A stretch of 64,000 nucleotides of DNA, from contig CM034138.1 in the NCBI GenBank assembly GCA_019914995.1, forward strand, positions 7,074,535 to 7,138,534, in the 5' to 3' direction. Of the stretch, positions 35,155-48,100 are shown in pieces. The DNA is from Acanthochlamys bracteata (lineage: Eukaryota > Streptophyta > Magnoliopsida > Pandanales > Velloziaceae). The notes below the pieces were generated by a model, which saw nothing but the letters and a program-made list of their open reading frames with translations, did no database searches and was not told where the DNA came from. A program made the position numbers and the translations under genes. Within the stretch, counting starts at the first letter, position 1. Each line of letters starts with the position of its first letter.

Positions 35155-36837
35155 TTTTGTAGGAGGGTAATTACTTTCGAATGGCTTTCCTAGGGTAGTA
35201 TAGGAAGTATAGTCGGTCTTTTGGTTGCCATCATTTCTCGAGTAATTTTAATTGCTGTCTTCACATGTGACAGGCAGAGGAAGAGTTGGAGTTGAGTGCT
35301 CTGGGATTCCTCAGGTGTAGAAGCAGGCTGTGGCATCAGTTGATGATATAGTTTGAGGGCCAGCTTTTCAAGCCCTTTTTTCCCCTTCAGTTCTAATTCA
35401 TTTGTAAAGTGTACAGCTACAATTTTGGATGATACATGTAGAGCTAAAGAGGGCACGAGTGCCTCTTGCAAAAGCTTCTTTTGAGACGGTTACATTTTTG
35501 AGTTTACATGTTGGTGATATCTTGTTAAATGCCATCAAATGCTATATTAACTTATTTGGAGTTCTAGTGAAATTTACGTGGTTTTATATGGATAAGGTGA
35601 TTCTCTCAATTTTGTATGAGTTAATAATGCGGAGAGAATTGAGTTAACCGAGTAAACAAGAGTTCGGAAGGAGTGCTGAAATGGCATGAATTTCTATCTG
35701 GTCATGAAATGGCACAGCATGCATTGCATACGATTTATCTACTATATGATTGATTAATGGCGGCAGTGCTGAAAAACTGGTTTAATATAACTAAAATGCA
35801 GGTGAAGCAATGCTAACTCTGCCGCACTGTAAACTCAGAAGGGGTTGGTGGATTTTTTATTGCTCACCTTCTCAGGAAAACCAACAGTTGTTCATTAAAA
35901 TCTGCACCTAATTACAGTACCCCGTGCCGTTTGGTGGTTTAATTTCTGAATTTCATTGCCATCATTTCATAGACGTTTGGGAGTGCAAGGAGTTTTTTTT
36001 TTGAAAGTAGCTTATTTTAATTTTTTTTTTAAAATAAAATTATAAATATATATATATATATAATTTTATAATATACATTTTATTTATACTTTTAAATATT
36101 TATTTTTTAAAATATTATAAAAATTTATTGAAAACTTTTCTGAAGTGAAAAGTAGTGCGTTTTTTTTTTCTTTTCCTGATTGGTTAGGACTTGAGATCAT
36201 GTTGACTTGAGACCATCTTCACATAGTTAATTGTTTTGCACTATCTGTTTCCTCGTGATGGAATCATGCATATTGATTTTCCCTCTACAAATTGATTCTA
36301 GGTTGGTCCACAGTGCACTGCATGGTCATGTTAACTTTAAATTTTCAACTGTTTCTAATGTTGAAGGAAGTAATGTGTGTTCCCTTAATTTGCTCGTAGT
36401 GCCATTCATATCGCGGAGTTGCTCTTTCGAAGGAGTTCAGTGCTGCTCCATGAGAGAATTGAGAAACGCTACATCTAGCAAACGACCACCATTAATGGAG
36501 GCCAACCGACTGAGCGAGGGCATATTTGGAAGAATTTTTTTTTAATTTTTTATTTTATACTTTTTAATGAAAATTTTAAATATTTTATAAAATTTTAAAA
36601 AAATTTTTAAATATTAAAAAATTTTACGTTATAAAAATTTTTTTATTATTTTTTTAAAATAATAAAATAAAACTTATTTTTAAAATTTTTTTAATAAGCA
36701 CTTTCAAATTTCGCTAAATATTAATATTGCCATCACAACTGTAGCATTTGAACTTGTACTGGCCCAACTTGTGTTTCTGCTGCTGCCCCCCAACCCCTTT
36801 CCAATCGCAATGGAGTCGAAGGTTAAGATATTTTGAA

Positions 36838-37055
36838 AACGTTTGGAATTGCTTATTATAAAAAGTTTTTTAAAATTAAAAATATTTTTTAAAACTAGCT
36901 TAATTTTTTGGACTAAATAAATAAAAATTATATATATAAATATTATACAATATATAATTTATATGTAATTTTTAAATTTTAAAAAATTTATAAGATACTG
37001 TATTTAGAAATATGAGAATTTTTCTGAGAATAAAAAAATAGTACGCCAAATGGTA
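36838..37055. repeat. A+T-rich hairpin repeat, family A copy
   Basis: Opens aacgtttggaattgcttatt and closes gtacgccaaatgg, with an A/T-only core that can fold back. Confidence 0.5.
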
Positions 37056-37234
37056 TCCTGTTTATTCTCAGTCATGGTCACTTCTACTGTGGCTGCGCCA
37101 CAGTCTCCACATTCTTACATCGCAAAAAAGGAAAGAGAACTACAAGTGTTTCTCCACTGGATTGCTCGTTCAACTCCAAGTTGGAAAAAGAGCTGTATGC
37201 TCCGAAGAAAACTTTAATCTCTAAGCAGTTTTTG

Positions 37235-37420
37235 TTGGAGCGTGTTTTAAATATGTAAAATTAAGTTCTACGAAAGTAAAAAATGAAAAATAAAATTTTC
37301 AAAAGTGGGTATTAATGAGTTAAATTTTTATATTTTAAGTTTATATAAAAGTGGGTTGGAATTGAAAAGTAGAGTTTTAAAAGATTATGTGATGAGATCC
37401 TAAATAGTAAAATAAAAAAA
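37235..37420. repeat. A+T-rich dispersed repeat, family B copy
   Basis: Opens gcgtgttttaaatatgtaaaa, then ttaagttctacgaaagtaaa and gtgggttggaattgaaaag. It abuts a family A copy that starts at about 37424. Confidence 0.4.
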
Positions 37421-38547
37421 TTAGGCGTTTGAAAAAATTTTTAAAATAAAATTTTTTTTAAACAGAAAATATTTTTATTTTTTTGATATAAAAAATAATA
37501 AAAATAAATAATAAAAAATTTTTACTACGTAAATTTTTTTATATTTTTGAAAATTTTAAATAAATTCTCTATAAACTTATAAAAGGTGTATTGAAAAATA
37601 TAAATTAAAAAATTATTTTTTGAAATGAAATACCAAATGTTTCTCTGCAGTTCAATGAAGAATTAAAAAATTTTTGAAACTCTAAATTTGACAGAAAAAA
37701 GTAAATTTTTGAGCATTTATAACAAGCCCGTGATGTATATGGAGTCATTACTAATGCCTGTAACCCATCCGCAGGCATACGGTAATTCTCCACACAATTA
37801 TTGATTGCATATAGTTTTCGTGTTCATGTTTATGTTACCAGCTCAGCTTTATATGATTTCCAAACTCTTTGACAGTAATTTCTGTTCATCTTTCAAAAAA
37901 CTGGGACTTGTTTTGGTGGTTAATCTTTGTGATTCTTTCAAATTTAATATGGTTGGGACATTATATAAACCATGCATATCTGAGTCTCCAGGAATTAACA
38001 TGCTTCAGTCTGTTCAATAGGTGATATACATTCTTTCCTTTGTAGTGCGAACATGTGTTCCTATCCTGGATGTTATTGTTAGATTAGAATTGACTTGCAC
38101 ACCTGTATCTGTTGTCAATAATGTTGGGCTTCTGAGTTAGATTAGGCCCGAACTAATAGCGGAGAGATAAAAAATGATGTCTTAGTTAAAAATGAATTAA
38201 TTAACTTGGTAGATGGGCTAGCATCTTGCTTGAGCTCGGTCAGGCAAAATTGAGCCATAATTTGGTAGGTTTAACAATTCATGCTTTTTAATCTTTCCAT
38301 ATTGGCTTGGCATGTATTTATATGAGACATATGTTAATTTGTAAATAATTGGTCAATTATTTTGATATGGAGATCCGATCCAATAAATAATATTCAGTAG
38401 GCAATTGGGTTACCTGCTGTTGCTTCTACTGCTGACTAGTTATTAAATCCACACATTTCCTATTGTTGAACTCATCTGCCAAAGGACTTAATGAAAACCT
38501 ACCACCAACCATGATAATAACTGCATTGAATTCCAAATCTATCAATC

Positions 38548-38555
38548 TTTATATG
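38548..38555 (+). promoter_or_regulatory. Possible TATA box of the GDSL gene
   Basis: TTTATATG, about 60-67 bases upstream of the ATG at 38615. The context is plain, so it is tentative. Confidence 0.4.
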
Positions 38556-38614
38556 CATACACATACAAGCTCAGCTCACACACTTGAACTTGTGACTTGT
38601 TTGTTTTGGAAAAC

Positions 38615-40429
38615 ATGAAGAAGGTAGTGATGGTTCAGTGGAGCATGTTGCTAGCAGCATTTGCAGCACTTAGTACATGTTCCAGTAGTACGCCAGGGAG
38701 TCCGTCCATTTGGCTGAGGAATTTGAACACCAGCTGCCTTCTGGTTTTCGGAGACTCATCGGTGGACGCTGGGAACAACAACCACCTTCAGACGACGTCC
38801 AAGGCCAACTTCCCTCCCTATGGTTACAACTTTTTTCGTCATCACCCAACCGGACGCTTCTCCAACGGTCGCCTCACCACCGACATCCTCGGTATATTAA
38901 CTCCCTTCGTATGTGTATGTGTATGTATATGTGTTTGTGTATGTGTTGAACTATAGGTATAACAACCATCGGGCTCAGTGTAGTAACTATTGCTCGCATT
39001 GTTGTCAAAATCTAGATTTTGATTTTTAAATTCTTACGATTTTATAATTTACTGATCCAAATGAATTCTAATTAAAATTTCGATTTACCATATTTTTTGT
39101 TAACATTGTTGTTAAAGTATCGATTTAATTTTTAAAATTTTACAATTTTACGGATCCGTCCGAATCTTGTTCCGACTTTAGTGTGTACTACTCGAGTCAT
39201 GTATGATTAAGTTGAAAACATAAACATTGCATACTACCGCAGCTGAAAGATTAGGGATAGCGAAGGCGCTACCAGCGTTCTTAGATCCAAATCTGCGGCA
39301 GGAGCAGCTCGTGCACGGCGTCAGCTTCGCCTCCGGCTCTGCAGGATACGATGAATTCACTTCCTCATCAGCAGTACGTACCAAAGACTTGAAATCATGT
39401 TTCTTTTCTCTAACCTTCCGAACACCAATCGGAGAGGAATTGCCTTTAGTTTGAAGCTTGAATTTCTTACAAACCATGAACAAGTAAGAGCACCATTTGT
39501 AATGCCAAAATTTTTTTCAGAACGTGTTGTCGATTCGGAAGCAGATCCAGGAGTTCATGCACTACAAGATCCATTTAGCGAAAGCAGTCGGATACAGAGG
39601 GGCCGAAGAGACCGTTAAGAACGCCGTCGTCATCATAAGCGCCGGAACCAATGACCTGATGATCACTTACTACTTGGGATCTAACAGGACTAAGGAATTC
39701 ACCGTGTCTCAGTACCAGGATTTCCTCATCAAGTCCATGTCAAATTACATCGAGGTATGCAAGCATTGCATTTGCATTTACGTTCTTCTTTTCTAAGAAC
39801 GGTAGCTTCTTAGCCAGAAGCCTTTCTTTGTTAGCAGCATTAAGATTTGAAACTCCTTGCATGTGTGATATGTCTATCAAAATCCAGCAAATGCATAGGG
39901 TAGGAGCATCGAGATTCATTCTGGCCGGAGTACCTCCGATGGGGTGCTTTCCGATTGTCCGATCATTATTCAACTTGAACGGCTGCTCGCCGACTTACAA
40001 CGCCGTCGCGAAATCATTCAACTCTAAGTTGGAAAATGAGCTTTCTGTGCTGAAAAAGAAATTAAACATCAGAGCAGGTTATCTTGACATTTACGGGATC
40101 GTCATGGACACAATGAATCATCCGAAGAAATACGGTAAGCGCCCGTTAGCTCTACTGTGTACTTGTACAACGATCACCGTTGATGCAAATTGAAAATCAG
40201 AACGGCCGTCTGAAGTTGAAACGTACACGGTGTACATATTGCAGGTCTTGAAGAGACGGCGAAAGGTTGCTGCGGAACAGGCTTGATTGAGACCGGAATG
40301 TCTTGCAAGGATCAAACCGCATGCCGGAATCCAGACAAGTATCTCTACTGGGATGCTATCCACCCTACTGAGAAGTTGTACAGCATCATCGCCGACTATG
40401 CATTGAGCGGCGTCCTGCGACAAGTATGA
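38615..40429 (+). CDS. GDSL esterase/lipase, five exons
   Basis: Exons 38615-38891, 39243-39373, 39521-39754, 39888-40134 and 40245-40429 join in phase to 357 residues, the typical size and five-exon plan of the plant GDSL family. The first ATG after the TATA-like site opens [20 protein letters not shown], a signal peptide. Block I is [12 protein letters not shown] with catalytic Ser48. Block II is [13 protein letters not shown], block [10 protein letters not shown], and block V DAIHPTE near the C-terminus with Asp333 and His336 completing the triad. It is a secreted SGNH hydrolase acting on acyl esters such as cutin, wax or glycolipid substrates; the true substrate cannot be read from sequence. 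The block [23 protein letters not shown] is preserved in parts, including its cysteines. No break is seen. Confidence 0.93.
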
Positions 40430-40499
40430 TGAATAGCAGCATCTCATAGTGTTGATTGAAGTAATTCATGTGATCTTTTTCTCCAAGTGATCTATTGAA

Positions 40500-41180
40500 C
40501 TCTTGTTTTCATTCAGAACGAAACCATGGCTGAGCAAAATTCCAGATCTCAAACTAGCTAGCTAGCTAGCGCATCGAGAAACTTTTGTTTGCGAATTATA
40601 TATTTCACTATTGGGTTTCATTTGACAAATCCGAGCTTCATTTTAAAGATCGGAACTGTTGAAATTTGACTATTTCAGTTGCTCACGAATCAAGTTTCAG
40701 TAATTTTTTATGGGCTTGTTCATCCATTAAACAGCTGATAAAATAAAAGTTGTAAACAAGAAAATGAGAAAATTTTCTTTGTGTTTATTGGTTTCGTATT
40801 TGTTTATCATTATTGGGTTTAGTGATTTGCAACACTTAACAATTTTCAATATCAATTTATAACAGTTAAGAAATAATATAAAAACGTAGTAATTTACATA
40901 GTAATTCAATCAAAATTATATAGAAACACAATTTTTTGAAGTCAAATCGAAGAATCAAAAAAATTGTAGTGCAAATAAACCCCACATGGGAAACAAAAAA
41001 AATTCTACCAAAATTGTTTTCGTACAAAATATAAATGAATGACAATGTTGTGAATTTGTGATCGAGCAATTCAATCAATCAAACGGATAGAAAAGCCAAA
41101 AAAAGAAAATGAGCTGTTCTTGTTCTGAGGCGTACGTGCAGTGAGAGGTGAAAATGTGCTATCCCAGATTTTATTGTGGG
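40500..41180. other. Intergenic spacer after the GDSL gene
   Basis: A+T-rich, with a short ctagctagctag repeat near 40556-40570. No gene supported. Confidence 0.5.
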
Positions 41181-41183
41181 CTA

Positions 41184-41640
41184 ATTGGATCCAGACCAAA
41201 GGCCCAAACCACTTTTTCTCTCCTTATATTTTGATTCTTACTCTTTATCTATTATTTTTATTTCCTCTTCCTTCCATTTTTGCTTTCTCCCGACAGTGAG
41301 TCCGTCCTCACTGGCACGCTCTCCTCTCTCCGGCACTGATTTCTTCCTTTCCTATCTCCGTCGTCTTTCTTCTTCTTGCTGAAGTCACTCCGGCGAGCCT
41401 GTCTGAGCCGAATCTAGACCGCCGTAAAAACATTAGTGTTCCTTGGATCCCTCCGCCAGCAAATCGACTGTGCCGAGGTAGGGAAAACTATCTCCTCACC
41501 TCACGCTTTTCCCTCTCTCGGTAGCGATGAGTTTCGTCACCGGCGTGTGATTTATATATCGCGACTTCCTCGCCGGCGTCTATTCGCCCGATTCCGACCG
41601 TTAGCGTCCCGTTACAGTCTTCAAGAGAATGGATAACGGC
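41184..41640 (+). other. Orphan promoter / first-exon-like segment
   Basis: A C/T-rich leader-like block (ctttctcccgac, ctcctctctccggcac, tccgtcgtctttcttcttc) with CpG-containing sequence, preceded by AAAGGCCCAAAC. A good donor-like GAG|gtaggg lies at 41477-41483. The two plus frames here (41185-41382 and 41436-41636) have no known domain, and no downstream exon follows before the A+T-rich desert at 42130. It could be a 5'UTR remnant or the start of a non-coding transcript. Confidence 0.3.
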
Positions 41641-42189
41641 ATATATGTTACATCTTATTGCATTGATTGAAAAGTAGCTCTTTCGATTATTTTAATTACG
41701 CTTTCTTTCTTCTTCTTCGTCTTAATTTTTAGAAGACGACCATAGACAAGAGCCTGAAAACCATGAAGATCAAAGTTGGACTCGGAGTTTGACGATTAAC
41801 AGCATGCTTGCAGTTGGATTAATCGGTTCCGCTTCATTTCTGGATTTTATTATTGTTATTAACGTTTTAGATTGTGCTAATTCTATGCTTTTCCATTCAT
41901 CAGTTGGGTTGCTGCTTCTTGATGTTTTCCTTCCTAAAAAGAACAAGGATGTATGTTGTGAGTCAAGTTTCATGTCGGTTTGGGTTGTGAAGTTTGCTGA
42001 TTGTTCGTGAGTGTCTAGTTTTGCTCCAACAAATAAAATAAAATGTCCATTCAGGTAAACGAGATTCGTGTAGTTATGGAAGGGTCTGGGAGCTAGCATG
42101 ACTACTGCATTTTACATAGCCTATAATGTATGTAACATGATATTCAATTATTTTAATTAGGGATATAAGTTCTCAAAATTAGATTATAT

Positions 42190-42510
42190 TTAGTGTGTGT
42201 TTTAAATAATTATAGTTGAGTTTCGTGAAGATGAAAAATAAAAAAATAAAATTTTTTAAAAAATAAAGTAAAAGTAGAGTTTAATATTTGTATTTCGATA
42301 GTTTTTAAATGTGTTAAAAATTGAAATATATGATTGCAATAAAAAGTGTGTAAAATTAAAAAATTAGAACTAAATTTTGGTACGTGAAAGTAAAATTTTA
42401 AATTTTTTGTATAATTAAGTATATGAATCATTCGGAACTCAAGATGTTCGGAATTCAAGATCTAACGAGAGGGTAAAATTATGAACGTTCTGAAACACGT
42501 CTTTAGCCGA
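42190..42510. repeat. A+T-rich dispersed repeat, family B, full-length copy
   Basis: Opens agtgtgtgttttaaataa and closes ctgaaacacgtc. It shares ordered words with 52465-52755: gagtttaatatttgta, gtgttaaaaattgaaata, aaaaaattagaacta and ggaactcaa. Confidence 0.65.
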
Positions 42511-43330
42511 AGTTTTCATGTAACATGGTTGAATTCAGGCTATGTTAATTGACATATATAATAGTGTTCGGCTCCTCATTCGACATTACCTGTTCATATG
42601 ATGATCAGCCTCATATACTAAAACAGTTTATTTGGAAATTCTTATGCTGTTTTTCACAATACAGGCTTGATAACTTCCTTTTTTGAAAGATTTTTGGCTC
42701 TACTTTCTTGTTGTGACTGCCACCACGTTTTGATTTTATCCTAATTAAATCATTTATACAGGAGTAATTAAAGATTAAGACATACAGCTAGCCCAATAAG
42801 GCCTAATAGTGCAAAGTGTTTTTACATCTAAGACTTTCATAAATAACACTTTACAGAACTATAAGCAGCTCTGACTATTGATGCACCCATTTGATATACT
42901 AAAACTGTACTTGCTTCACTGGTTAGATTTGAAGAATAAACTGATAAGAAAAATGGTTAAACTTATCTCACACTCCTTCACAAAACTTCGAAAAATCGTT
43001 ATATTTATTCCTTTTTTTTGTCTCGATTCATTATATTTGGCAATTTTGATTGTAAGTCTCGCTATCTCGTCTTATAGCTAACACTTGAATAGACAATAAA
43101 TTTTCAATCTCGACATTGTTATGCTTCAAAATTTCACTTCTAAATATGTCGCGGCAAGTTCTCCCTTATTTTTTCCTAGCTGGAGAATTCATCTTTCTAT
43201 AAGCTCTACAATATTTGACATTTTCCTGAACCCCTTCTGGCAATTACCTTACAGGTCAATGAACCCAATGTAGTAGCCCTTGAATTGCCAACAATATCTA
43301 TTCTAACGTCCAACACCAATACATGAACGG

Positions 43331-43638
43331 GAATGTTTGGCTATACATTTAAAAAAAAAAACAATTCTCAATTTTTTAAGTTTCCGTTTCACTAAATTTT
43401 TTATAATATTTTATACACTTTATTACAAATTTAAAAAAATATAAAAAACTTATGTCATAATTTATTATTATGTATTTTATTAGTTTTGAGATAAAAAAAT
43501 AGAGTTTATTTTTTTATTATATGTTGAAATAAATTGTATTTATATTTATTTTTGTTAATTTATCAAAAATTTTATTAAAGCATCTAGAAGTTCATTTTCT
43601 TTAAAACATTAATCATTTTAAGCAATTCTAAACGTGTC
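43331..43638. repeat. A+T-rich hairpin repeat, family A, full-length copy
   Basis: Opens gaatgtttggctatac and closes taagcaattctaaacgtgtc, giving imperfect inverted ends about 300 bp apart with an A/T core. Confidence 0.5.
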
Positions 43639-44968
43639 AAGTGGACGTAAAGATAAAAAAGAAATTAATGTATTATACACGTGTTCTCCAACTTTGGTCG
43701 ATTTTGTTGAAAATTGCATGTGCATTGGAACGCTCGCCATTAAATTTATCTGTTCATATTTTAATAAATATTTATTTTTATATAAATAATAATAAAATTA
43801 AATATTATTGATTTTTATTATATCTTTAGATAAAAATAAAATTTATTTCTCAAAATTAAATAAAAATTTCGGTCAAAGCATATTTTAAAGTAACATTTAA
43901 AAAAAATACTTTAATCTTAATTTTCTTCAAAATTAGTTTGATTTCTAAAATTAAAAAGTTTTATAACAAATATTTATCTATACTTTTAAAATTTTTAAAT
44001 ATTCTTATAAATGTACAAAAAGTTTAGACTAATATCACTGCCAAACATGCTCTCATGGTCACAAAGATAATATAGAATATTTAATGTCCTTTAAAACTTG
44101 GTTCAAAATACGTTTGGTTGATTATATTCAGTATTCTAATAAATATTTTTTATATTTTTCAGTAAAATTTTTATATAATATTTTATAAAATTATTAAAAG
44201 TTATAAAAAATTGCATATATATTAAAAGTAAATAATCATACTTACTAAAAGTTTTCTAAATAATTTTTATTAAAAAATTTTTAATTTTAAATACTATAAA
44301 ATGTCCCCTCGGTGAAAACCTCAGGAAATGTTATAACAAAGAACAAAAGAAAATAATTAAAATAATCTGTCAGCGTTGATCTTATCTTATCTAGATGATC
44401 TGTGCCAATTCTTTTTTGTCTGGATTCAACTAGCACAGAGCATCTTGCATGAAAATTATTTAAATTTTTAAACACTAGAATTCATATCATATAATTCTTA
44501 TTATGATTTATTTTTATTAAAAAAGTAAACTTATTTTCAAATAAAAATATTTTTTATTTAAAATTTTTTATTTCTTAAGTATTTTGAAACATTTTTTTAA
44601 CTATTCTAAACTTCAAATAAGATGAATTACCCCAATTTAAAATGTTTGAAAACTAATTATGAGTTCGATTTATTAAATACATTTTTGTATGCATCTGCTT
44701 CTAAAATTCACAGATTAGTTGAGGATGTTATTTCTCAACAGGAACTAATTTTTGAAAATAATTATAAAAATAAATTTTATCAATAAATAGTAGAAATAAA
44801 AGAATATAAAAGTTAATTGAAAATACTTTTTTGACAAAAAATATCTTTGATGCAACAAAATACCTAAAACATGTTTCATTTGTTCAAAAGTAAATTAAAA
44901 ATAATTCTATAAAAAATAAGTTAGAAAAAATAAGATCAAGGTCTTTTAGCGATTGTATTAGAAACATC

Positions 44969-45625
44969 ATTTTAAAATTGGTCCCGATCCGAGTCGGATC
45001 GAAAATCGACGATTCAGTATTATTTCGGACTGAGTTGATGTAAATATGAATCACACAAGCGATCGAGTAAGATCTGGATCGATTCGGTCGAATTCTGAGT
45101 TAACTCGATGATCTAGTTGAATAGATCGATCCAATTTTAGTATTTATTAAAAAAAGTAATATATTTATTTAAAATAGAGAAATATTTTTATTAGCATCCT
45201 AAAATGTTTACTTGGTATTCTTTTATTACTAGTTTATTTTTTTATTTTTTATGTTTATTAAAAAATAATAAATAAATAAAAGTATATATAGTATAAATAT
45301 AGTATAGATAATTTGTTCTTTGTAATGCATAACATATAGAAAATTTACTATATGTTAGACTTTTTGACTATTATCTTAAGTACTAATAGCTGAAAAAATA
45401 GAAATATTGTAATTTAAAAATATATTCAATACTTTTTGTATATAATTATTTTAAAAATTTTTAAATAGTTGCTAAAAAAAAATACTATAATGCATATATT
45501 TGTACTTATATTAATATTTATTTAATACATCTCTATTTGATTGAGTAGGTTGACTCGGTGGTCCGTCTAATTAACCGGTGATCGGATAACTTTTTCAAAT
45601 CATATACCGATTGGAGTTTTAAAAC
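44969..45625. mobile_element. Candidate non-autonomous TIR DNA element
   Basis: The left end attttaaaattggtcccgat faces the right end accgattggagttttaaaac. Directly inside are GC-richer sub-terminal blocks of gatc/tcgg words (ccgagtcggatcg on the left, gactcggtggtccg on the right). About 650 bp with no coding potential. Confidence 0.45.
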
Positions 45626-46478
45626 TATAGTTAGAAGTGACATAGAGGTTTTGTAATAAGAACGTAAATTTATAAATAACTTTAAAGCTTAACGTAAGTT
45701 AAAATTTTATTAAAAAGTAAAATTATTTTGATAAAAGTAAAATAAAAAACTGACTCTATATTTATGTTTTAGTTTAAAAATAAGTTTAAGTTTGGAATAA
45801 AGGAAAAACGCGCCTATCTTGAAAGTATATCTTTGTAGATTTAAAAGTGAGTTACTAATAAATAAATTATTATAAATAATTTTATAGAAATAAAATTAAT
45901 TTTTATATTTTGTAGAAAAATAAATTAAAATAATTTTGTATATTTAATAATTAGGATAAATTAAAATAGTTTTTAATAAAAAATTATTTAAGAATAAATA
46001 TGACACACTCTAATTTGAGGAGGAGCTTATCTTACCTAATTCCAGCTGTACGACAACAATCATGAGCAACTCAAAAAGAGTTTACCCCATACTACCCAAC
46101 TTATAATTAATTTCTTAAATATTGTAACATAAACTATCTAGATAGTGTTAAAAAATAATATTAATTTTTATTTTGTATTTTTATAAATTTTATATAACAT
46201 AAAAAATTAAAATTAAATTATACACATAAAATTATTATTATTTATTTTTATATTTTTAAACATAAAATATTTATTATAAAAAAATTTATTTGATAAAAGC
46301 CTCCCCACATCTCGTCGTACGTCTCATGTGACGGTCTGTCTATGCATGTATCACGTTGGCGGTGCGGTGATCGACAAACTTTAGTGGGGAACAAAAAAAA
46401 ATGGCAAGAAATGTAAAGAAAAAGAAGAAAATAAATGCCGTGTTCTCTTTTTTGTTTTTGTAATTCCCTGCTATTATG

Positions 46479-46488
46479 CTATAAATAG
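46479..46488 (+). promoter_or_regulatory. TATA box of the Kunitz inhibitor gene
   Basis: CTATAAATAG, a textbook plant TATA box, about 106 bases before the first ATG at 46594. Confidence 0.75.
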
Positions 46489-46593
46489 ATAACGTTCCAC
46501 GCGAAGAACAGCTTCAAAGTTCAAACTTCAAAGTAGCAGCACTGCCTTTTAATACTCTCGAAAAGCCTTCGCAAGTAGTTTTATAACAAAATC

Positions 46594-47274
46594 ATGATCA
46601 CCATGAACATGAAGACAGCAACTCTTGCTCTCCTCCTCCTCTTCCTCTACTCCTCCACCTCCGTCGTCGGCAGCGATTTCCTAAGAGACACCTCCGGCAA
46701 ACCTGTCGTCACCACGGCCGAATACGACTTGCTTTTTCCTAAAAACCCTGACGCGGCTCTCTCTCTTTCTATCCGCGGCACCTCCTGCCCTCCATCCGTC
46801 TCCGCCGGTGGTGCCCGTCCACGCCTCAATATAAACCTCGTGAACCCGAGCACGTTGAAGAACGTCAATGTTTCCGATAACATTAACATAGAATTCACAA
46901 TGGCTGCACCCAAGTTCTCGTCCTGTGGGCTGAATACCTCTAGAGTATGGATGATGAACAACGATACGGTGACGAAGAAAACGTTTCTGACCATCGGCGG
47001 GAAGAAACTGGCGTTGGACGATGCCGTTTCTGCGAGGAGTTTCTTCCAGTTCCAAGACGTTGGTGGTAGCAAAAGCAGCAACAAGGGCAGGCGTAGTGCT
47101 AGCAGTAGGTACGTTTACAAGCTTGCTTACTGTCCTAGAGATTGCAGGGCATGTATTGTACCTTGCTATGATGTTGGGATTGTCTCGGACGGCGGGAAAC
47201 AGTGGTTCGGTCTCGGAGCTCCGGCGGTGCCGCTGCAGTTTCAGATGAAGACAGCCAAGCTAGTGAACAACTAG
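46594..47274 (+). CDS. Kunitz-type (STI family) protease inhibitor, secreted
   Basis: A single exon of 226 residues. Three in-frame ATGs lie close together (46594, 46603, 46609); the first is taken, and any choice leaves the hydrophobic signal LALLLLFLYSSTSVVGS intact. The mature protein opens DFLRDTSGKPVVTTAEYDLL, which fits the Kunitz legume inhibitor signature (D-x2-G, then Y). Cysteines at TSCPP and FSSCGL can pair as in the first Kunitz disulfide, and the cluster CPRDCRACIVPC near the C-terminus can supply the second plus an extra pair. The end (LGAPAVPLQFQM) also fits the fold. Such beta-trefoil proteins block serine proteases of insects or microbes, though some members have other targets. 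The reactive loop cannot be placed confidently. An NVS and an NDT sequon are present. The gene is GC-rich in an A+T desert. Confidence 0.85.
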   Translation: MITMNMKTATLALLLLFLYSSTSVVGSDFLRDTSGKPVVTTAEYDLLFPKNPDAALSLSIRGTSCPPSVSAGGARPRLNINLVNPSTLKNVNVSDNINIEFTMAAPKFSSCGLNTSRVWMMNNDTVTKKTFLTIGGKKLALDDAVSARSFFQFQDVGGSKSSNKGRRSASSRYVYKLAYCPRDCRACIVPCYDVGIVSDGGKQWFGLGAPAVPLQFQMKTAKLVNN

Positions 47275-48100
47275 TAATGTTTGTTGTTGTTGAACTTGTT
47301 CTACTTGTGATGTATTTGAAATTTGGCACTCGTGGTGGAACGATGGAATGTTAACTTGTGAACGCGTTACTTTTGCTGTTTAACTCTGGTGCAATGTTGA
47401 CCTAAAATACGAAAACTCCATTTGATTCGATATAAAATTTCGTTTGAACTCTGGAGCAGTAAGGAACTCCTCCCAAATAAGATTGTCACACATCGTCATA
47501 TGCAAAAGGATCGACTTACAATAGTGCAATATCAGCATGCTAAAACAAAGAGGAAAACTTTTCTGGTAACTGCAATTCCTTTGTTCAAACCATTAACAAG
47601 AGACCTCATGGTTGTTTTATCCTGTATCATTTCAAAAGAATTGCAGAGAAATGAGCTTCAGACAAATCATGTACCAGTTTTCTTTTTCTTTTTTCTTTTT
47701 TTTTTAAATGAGCTTCAGACATAGTTTTATCCATTCTTCTTCACTTTCTCATGAGCTTAACTTCCTCATCATCACTAACATCTCAAGGTTCCATTTAACT
47801 GCAAATGCATAAATGAAATATCTAAATAAACTGTTGACATATCTAATCAAAATAACAATACCATTCCAACATCCCAATTATAAGATAGCAACATCAAAAG
47901 AGATAACCAAGTTTCAGACAGCAATCCGACAAATAATATAACCTACAAATATTCTAACAAATTAACACAGCAAATTAGATATTTCAGCCAACAAACAATC
48001 TAACAAACATCACAGTACAAATTAAAACTACAATTCAACATACATCACCTTTCAAATTCAAACTATGATCTAACCAAAAAGACACTACAATTATTATTTT
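47275..48100. other. Kunitz gene 3' flank and spacer
   Basis: Contains the probable 3'UTR to about 47420, and then A-rich sequence. The word aatgagcttcagaca occurs twice (47650 and 47708) around a T-tract, a small local duplication. Confidence 0.5.

Larger units (their letters stand above)
35160..38540. other. Intergenic region between QSOX and the GDSL gene
   Basis: The QSOX 3'UTR probably runs to about 35600. The rest holds no supported gene and includes several family A and B dispersed repeats (near 35965-36165, 36528-36715, 36838-37055, 37235-37420 and 37424-37650). The plus frame at 36231-36545 has no recognisable domain. Confidence 0.55.
42100..46470. other. A+T-rich repeat desert before the Kunitz gene
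   Basis: About 4.4 kb without a supported gene. It contains a family B copy (42190-42510), a family A copy (43331-43638), a TIR element (44969-45625) and long near-pure A/T stretches. Confidence 0.6.

Noticed and set aside
46647-47084. 145- and 124-codon minus frames opposite the Kunitz gene
   Set aside because: Antisense to a gene with clear signal peptide and Kunitz signature, and no motifs of their own.
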